Assembly: GCA_945907755.1 (NCBI GenBank)
Contig: CAMDTN010000025.1
Span: 1 to 37,509, forward strand
DNA: 37,509 bases
From: Singulisphaera sp. GP187
GTDB taxonomy: Bacteria > Planctomycetota > GCA-002687715
Reading direction: 5' to 3'
Positions 33,814 to 37,509 of the stretch are shown one piece after another; the stretch's first letter is position 1; every line of letters begins with the position of its first letter. The translations under genes and the position numbers were made by a program. A model generated the notes under the pieces. That model did not search any database. It saw nothing but the letters and a program-made list of their open reading frames with translations, and had not been told where the DNA came from.

Positions 33814-35450
33814 CAATGCGTCGTCACAGGTAGTTCAAGGTGGAGGCATGCGCCCTGCGGGCGCGGCTCGAGGGCGATGCGCCCCCCCAGATTCTGCACG
33901 ATCTCGAACGATACATAGAGCCCAAGCCCAGTGCCTTCGCCTTGGCCCTTGGTGGTGAAAAACGGCTCGAACAGGCGCGGAAGGTGTTCGGGGCTGAGTC
34001 CGTGGCCTTCGTCCTCGATGTCCACCATGACGCGGCCTTCGCTGGCTGTGGTGCTTACGCGGATGGCGCCGCCGCTGCTTTTGGTGGCATCCACCGCGTT
34101 GTCGAGCCCGTTCAGCAGCACTTGCAAGAGTTGGTCGCGCGAGGTGTGCAGCGCTGGCACGGGCCCCAGCTCGCGCACTTCAATGCGGCTGCGCAGGGCG
34201 GGGTCGCGCAGCGACACCAATTGCACCGCTTCGCGCACCAGCGCGGTGACATCCAGCGATTCCATGCGCGGACTTCCTGGGTGGGCAAGGTCGAGGAAGC
34301 GGCGCACCAGCCCGCTGATGCGCTCGGTCTCGCCGCGAATCTCCGTGAGGCGCACCGAGCAGTCTTTCAAGTGACCACAGGATTCATGGCCACCGCGTGC
34401 GATCTCTTCACTGCATTCCTCGGCGAGTAACCGCACCGAAGCCAAAGGAGTGTTGATCTCATGCGCCATGCCGGCGGCAAGGCGCCCGAGGGCTGCGAGC
34501 TTTTCCGTGCCATGCAATTGGCGTTCGGCGGCACGGCGCGCAGTGACATCAGTGGCGACCACCACAATTTGCGTTGCGCCACCCTGGACTCGGGTCCACT
34601 TCGCCCCTAACGCATGGTGCCGCACGCGGCCATCGGCGTGGCGGCGTTCGATGTGCGTTTCCAACTGGTCCACGCGCTGCAAGTCTTCGTCGCGAGGCCA
34701 CGCTTGGCCTTCCACCAGCAAGCGTGTTCCCACGCGCAATTCAGGCAGAATCGCCAACGCCTGCGCATTGTGCCACTGCAAATAGCCGAGCCCGTCGGTC
34801 ATCAGCAGTCCCGCGCCAACAGCGGTAATCGCCGCTTCCAAACGCAAGCGCTCGCGCTCGGCTTCAGCGTGGTAATGCGCTGCGTCTAATTCCCGCGCGC
34901 GCAGGTCGTCCATGATGCGCAGCGCAAAAGGCGTTGCAATGGCGCAGGTGATCAGCAACGCAAAAGCCAAGCCCCACTGCAAACTCGCGCCCTGCGGCAA
35001 CGCGGCACCGCTGCCTGCGCCGGGCAACATGTCCGTGGCACCAAGCCCTGCGAGCAACAACAGCAGCAACGCAGCCAAGCTGCTCACCGGCACTACAAGA
35101 GATGGAACGAGAATCGCCGCGAGCACCACCTGCACCACGACGAAAATGGCGAACGGGTTCAACAGGCCACCGGTCAAGGCCAGCAAGCCGCTTAGCAGCA
35201 GCAAGTCCAACGCCAACTGCGAGCCTGTGGATTGGGGCGTGAGTCCGCGTCGTTCACGCCATGTCAGCCATCCATTCCACGCGGCCAACAGCAACACGAT
35301 GGAGTAGGGCGGCCACCACACCGGCAACAACCCCAGCACAGGCCCAGTCGCTAGCAACACAGCGAGCACGCCAACCACAGCAACCCAGCGCAGTTGGAGC
35401 AGCCGATGGTTGGGGTCGGGGCGGAGGCTGGCATTGCCGCTTGGGGTCAT
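33813..35450 (-). CDS. Membrane sensor histidine kinase
   Basis: 545-residue sensor kinase partnering the degenerate regulator. Six or so hydrophobic helices fill residues 20-180, a RegB-like arrangement with little extracytoplasmic loop. A PAS-like segment (about 200-305) precedes the HisKA domain with GRLAAGMAHEINTPLASV (phospho-acceptor H330). The ATPase has an N box (LLNGLDNAVDA, N447/N451), G1 (DEGHGLS, 480-486), F (FEPFFTTKG) and G2 (GEGTGLGL, 504-511). All catalytic boxes look intact. ATG 35450 follows a possible weak site. It shares a TGATG junction with the regulator. Confidence 0.92.
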   Translation of the reverse strand: MTPSGNASLRPDPNHRLLQLRWVAVVGVLAVLLATGPVLGLLPVWWPPYSIVLLLAAWNGWLTWRERRGLTPQSTGSQLALDLLLLSGLLALTGGLLNPFAIFVVVQVVLAAILVPSLVVPVSSLAALLLLLLAGLGATDMLPGAGSGAALPQGASLQWGLAFALLITCAIATPFALRIMDDLRARELDAAHYHAEAERERLRLEAAITAVGAGLLMTDGLGYLQWHNAQALAILPELRVGTRLLVEGQAWPRDEDLQRVDQLETHIERRHADGRVRHHALGAKWTRVQGGATQIVVVATDVTARRAAERQLHGTEKLAALGRLAAGMAHEINTPLASVRLLAEECSEEIARGGHESCGHLKDCSVRLTEIRGETERISGLVRRFLDLAHPGSPRMESLDVTALVREAVQLVSLRDPALRSRIEVRELGPVPALHTSRDQLLQVLLNGLDNAVDATKSSGGAIRVSTTASEGRVMVDIEDEGHGLSPEHLPRLFEPFFTTKGQGEGTGLGLYVSFEIVQNLGGRIALEPRPQGACLHLELPVTTH

Positions 35451-35491
35451 GCCCCATTAGTAGCGCAGCTCAGGCAGAAGTTGAAGCGCCC

Positions 35492-35731
35492 TTACTCGCC
35501 GCCGGTGTCGTCGGGACCAGTCGGCAGTGCAGTGGGCTCGGCCACCTTGCGGTAACCCAGCGAGCGCGCGATGAGCAAAACCTCGGTCCACGAGGGGAAT
35601 GGCCGCCCTTTGCGCGTTTTGTAGAGCTCGATGGCTTGAATGAACTCCAGCGCCTCGGCGTTCACCGCTGTAGAAAACCGTGACTTGCGCTCTAACGGCT
35701 TGGGTCTCTTGACGCTTTGCTTAGTGGGCAT
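35492..35731 (-). CDS. Small conserved protein of unknown function
   Basis: 79 residues, predicted cytoplasmic. It starts with a Lys/Arg-rich segment ([19 protein letters not shown]), then a compact region [42 protein letters not shown], likely helical, and an acidic tail. I recall similar small proteins in planctomycetes but can name no function. ATG 35731 has GAGGAAG at good spacing; the longer in-frame ORF lacks such support. It lies 41 bp upstream of the kinase gene on the same strand. Confidence 0.65.
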   Translation of the reverse strand: MPTKQSVKRPKPLERKSRFSTAVNAEALEFIQAIELYKTRKGRPFPSWTEVLLIARSLGYRKVAEPTALPTGPDDTGGE

Positions 35732-35854
35732 GGCACTTCCTCGTGATGCTGCAGCACCGATGTCGTTGCTATCGGCGCGTGAGGGGTACGAGCGTGAATG
35801 GGCACTAAGCAACCCGGCTGCACACATTTGCATGGTGCGCTAGGGCGTTGGCGC

Positions 35855-36913
35855 TCAGCCGAGGAGGGCGCGCACGGAGGCGGTGGAGACTGGGGCGATG
35901 ACGCCGCGCTCGCAGATGATGGAAGTGATCAAGTGCGCTGGCGTGACATCGAAAGCTGGGTTGAAGGCGGCCACGCCGTTGGGTGCCGTGGGCACGCCAG
36001 CGAAATTGCACACCTCTGCAGCGCTGCGTTGCTCGATGGGAATGCTCGTGCCCTCTGCGAGTGATAGATCGAAGGTGGTTGAGGGCGCCACCACATGGAA
36101 GGGGATGCCATGGGCGCGGGCCAGCACGGCCAGGCCATAGGTGCCGATCTTGTTGGCGCTGTCGCCGTTGGCGGTGATGCGGTCTGCGCCGACGAGCACG
36201 CGCTGCACGCGTCCACTGGCCATCAAGGCTGCTGCTGCGCCGTCACAAAGCACGGTTACGGGCACACGAGCGCGGCTGAGCTCGTAGGCGGTGAGGCGCG
36301 CACCTTGCAACAGTGGGCGCGTCTCGTCTGCAAACACTTGCGGGCGCAGCCCGTTGGCATGGGCTGCAAAAACAACGCCCAGCGCTGAACCGCATCCGCC
36401 CGTGGCCAAAGGGCCAGTGTTGCAGTGGGTGAGCACGCCTTCATTAGGCTGCATCAGATTGGCGCCGTGGCGTGCCATCTGCGCGCACATGGCGGTGTTT
36501 TCTGTTTCGATGGCGCGCGCTTCTTGCAGCATTGCCTGCAGTGCCTGCGCAGATCCTTCAACGCTGTGAGCATGGCCACAGGCGGCGACGCGCTGCACAG
36601 CCCACGCCAAGTTGCGCGCCGTGGGTCGCACCGCAGCCAAGCGCGTCGCCGCGCTGTGCAATGCGCGTGTGAAAGCAGCGGCATCTGCTTGCGCATGAGC
36701 TTGCAGCGCCAGCACCAACCCATAGGCACCCGCGAGCCCGATGGCCGGGGCCCCGCGCACGCGCAACATCAAAATCGCTTCGCAAAGTTGGTCGGTCGTC
36801 GCGATGCGCAGCACGGTTTCGCGCGTTGGAAGCTGAGTTTGATCCAGCAGCAGCAGCACGCCGCTGATGCTGTCGCCTTCCCAGTGGAGCGGTTGCAACA
36901 GTTCTTGGGTCAA
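35855..36913 (-). CDS. mtnA: S-methyl-5-thioribose-1-phosphate isomerase MtnA
   Basis: Isomerase of the methionine salvage pathway converting methylthioribose-1-phosphate to methylthioribulose-1-phosphate. The 352 residues have RGAPAIG (53-59), the active-site Cys in THCNTGPLATGG (C164), ADETRPLLQGARLTAYEL (195-212) and VGADRITANGDSANKIGTY with catalytic D244. FNPAFDVTPAHLI...ERG closes the domain. The start is TTG 36913, overlapping the purE stop as TTGA. Some family members also handle 5-deoxyribose-1-phosphate or ribose-1,5-bisphosphate. No MtnK, MtnB or methylthioadenosine phosphorylase is evident nearby, so the exact route is open. Confidence 0.9.
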   Translation of the reverse strand: MTQELLQPLHWEGDSISGVLLLLDQTQLPTRETVLRIATTDQLCEAILMLRVRGAPAIGLAGAYGLVLALQAHAQADAAAFTRALHSAATRLAAVRPTARNLAWAVQRVAACGHAHSVEGSAQALQAMLQEARAIETENTAMCAQMARHGANLMQPNEGVLTHCNTGPLATGGCGSALGVVFAAHANGLRPQVFADETRPLLQGARLTAYELSRARVPVTVLCDGAAAALMASGRVQRVLVGADRITANGDSANKIGTYGLAVLARAHGIPFHVVAPSTTFDLSLAEGTSIPIEQRSAAEVCNFAGVPTAPNGVAAFNPAFDVTPAHLITSIICERGVIAPVSTASVRALLG

Positions 36914-37428
36914 GGTTTGTTGGGCCGTTCAGCGAGCTTTTGTTGCAAGCGCGCGTCGGCTTCTGCCACCGCTGGAGCAAGCCCGTTGCGCCACTCTTGC
37001 AAGCGGCGGCGAAGATCAGGGTTACCGAGGGCGAGGATGGCGAGGGCCAAATACGCGGCGTTTTTCGCGCCAGGTTTGCCGATGCCCACGGTGGCCACTG
37101 GGATTCCCGGCGGCATCATCACGGTGGAATACAGACTGTCCACGCCCGCGAGGTGCGGTGATTCCATAGGCACGCCGATGACGGGCAGGATGGTTTTTCC
37201 AGCGACGACCCCGGCGAGATGAGCGGCCATGCCTGCGGCGCAGATCACCAATTGCGTTCCGTTGGCTTCGGCGGCACGCACCAATTCTTCAACGCGGTGC
37301 GGCGAGCGATGGGCGGAGGCCACATGACATGCGCTACGCACGCCGAATTGATCCAAAACTTCCAGCGTCGCCGCCATGGCGGGGAAATCCGAATCGGAAC
37401 CCATCAAGATCAGCACGGTAGTGCTCAT
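36910..37428 (-). CDS. purE: N5-carboxyaminoimidazole ribonucleotide mutase PurE
   Basis: Purine-biosynthesis mutase converting N5-CAIR to CAIR. The 172 residues match class I PurE: LMGSDSDFPAM (8-18), VASAHRSPHRV with the catalytic His (36-46), AAGMAAHLAGVV, PVIGVPMESPHLAG and MPPGIPVATVGIG. ATG 37428 has GAAGGGA upstream at reasonable spacing and follows the purC stop by 12 bp. Its stop overlaps the mtnA start, so purC-purE-mtnA look co-transcribed. Confidence 0.95.
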   Translation of the reverse strand: MSTTVLILMGSDSDFPAMAATLEVLDQFGVRSACHVASAHRSPHRVEELVRAAEANGTQLVICAAGMAAHLAGVVAGKTILPVIGVPMESPHLAGVDSLYSTVMMPPGIPVATVGIGKPGAKNAAYLALAILALGNPDLRRRLQEWRNGLAPAVAEADARLQQKLAERPNKP

Positions 37429-37440
37429 GGTTCAGTCCCT

Positions 37441-37509
37441 TCAGTCGTTGAGGCAAGGCACCGGCTTGCCGGCGATGCGCTCGTAGATTTCGATGTAGCG
37501 GCGTCGGGC
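37441..37509 (-). CDS. purC: SAICAR synthetase, C-terminal fragment (window edge)
   Basis: Only the last 22 codons and the stop are inside the window. They read ARRRYIEIYERIAGKPVPC followed by LND and the stop. The RYIEIYERI-G pattern matches the C-terminus of PurC, and the gene sits right before purE, its usual partner in purine biosynthesis. The 5' part lies beyond position 37509. The call rests on this short tail plus context. Confidence 0.7.
   Translation of the reverse strand, partial: ARRRYIEIYERIAGKPVPCLND

Overview
The window is GC-rich, tightly packed bacterial chromosome. It carries no rRNA or tRNA that I can recognise, no CRISPR array, no insertion sequence and no prophage gene. 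The gene content suggests a Gram-negative, diderm bacterium of the planctomycete/PVC type: a type II secretion secretin, three EutN-type microcompartment pentamers, System II cytochrome c maturation (ResB/CcsA), a cupredoxin-like secreted protein and a HEAT-cyclophilin fusion. The lineage is inferred from gene content only. Most genes sit in short operons whose stops and starts overlap (ATGA, TGATG, TTGA).

Layout. 46-5291 (-): gspD-gspE-gspF of a type II secretion system. 5586-6260 (+): an HU/IHF-like DNA-binding protein and ribosomal protein S21. 6317-7696 (-): a cystathionine beta-synthase/cysteine synthase with a CBS-domain pair. 7780-12911 (+): undecaprenyl-diphosphatase, a degenerate glycosyltransferase-like protein, a BFD-type [2Fe-2S] protein, a NifS/IscS cysteine desulfurase, an apparently inactive L,D-transpeptidase-fold protein and a BFN-domain nuclease. 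12806-13786 (-): a polytopic membrane protein of unknown function.

13887-21096 is the most interesting part. A six-gene plus-strand operon (BMC pentamer, RpiB-like isomerase, two more BMC pentamers, DeoC, uridine-phosphorylase-like enzyme), with every junction overlapping, converges on a three-gene minus-strand operon (CNT nucleoside transporter, purine nucleoside phosphorylase, cytidine deaminase). A PMM/PGM-family mutase is divergent from the transporter. Together these give a plausible complete route for nucleoside salvage: import, deamination, phosphorolysis to (deoxy)ribose-1-phosphate, mutation to the 5-phosphate, then aldol cleavage to glyceraldehyde-3-phosphate and acetaldehyde. The last steps are probably inside a protein shell. 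Both the RpiB-like protein and DeoC have N-terminal amphipathic helices that look like encapsulation peptides. DeoC also carries an unusual four-cysteine cluster, and the RpiB-like protein has Asp where the usual catalytic Cys should be. No BMC hexamer or aldehyde dehydrogenase gene is in the window.

21096-25610: a secreted HEAT-cyclophilin protein (+); then (-) a small secreted protein, endonuclease III, a DUF2203-like protein, GTP cyclohydrolase I and a QueD/PTPS enzyme. 25657-29837 (-): ccsA and resB. 29906-32519 (-): thiC, the cupredoxin-like protein and a DUF1294 membrane protein. 32506-35450 (-): a two-component pair whose response regulator has lost the sigma-54 contact loop and the Walker B glutamate. 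35492-37509 (-): a small conserved protein, mtnA, purE and the 3' end of purC.
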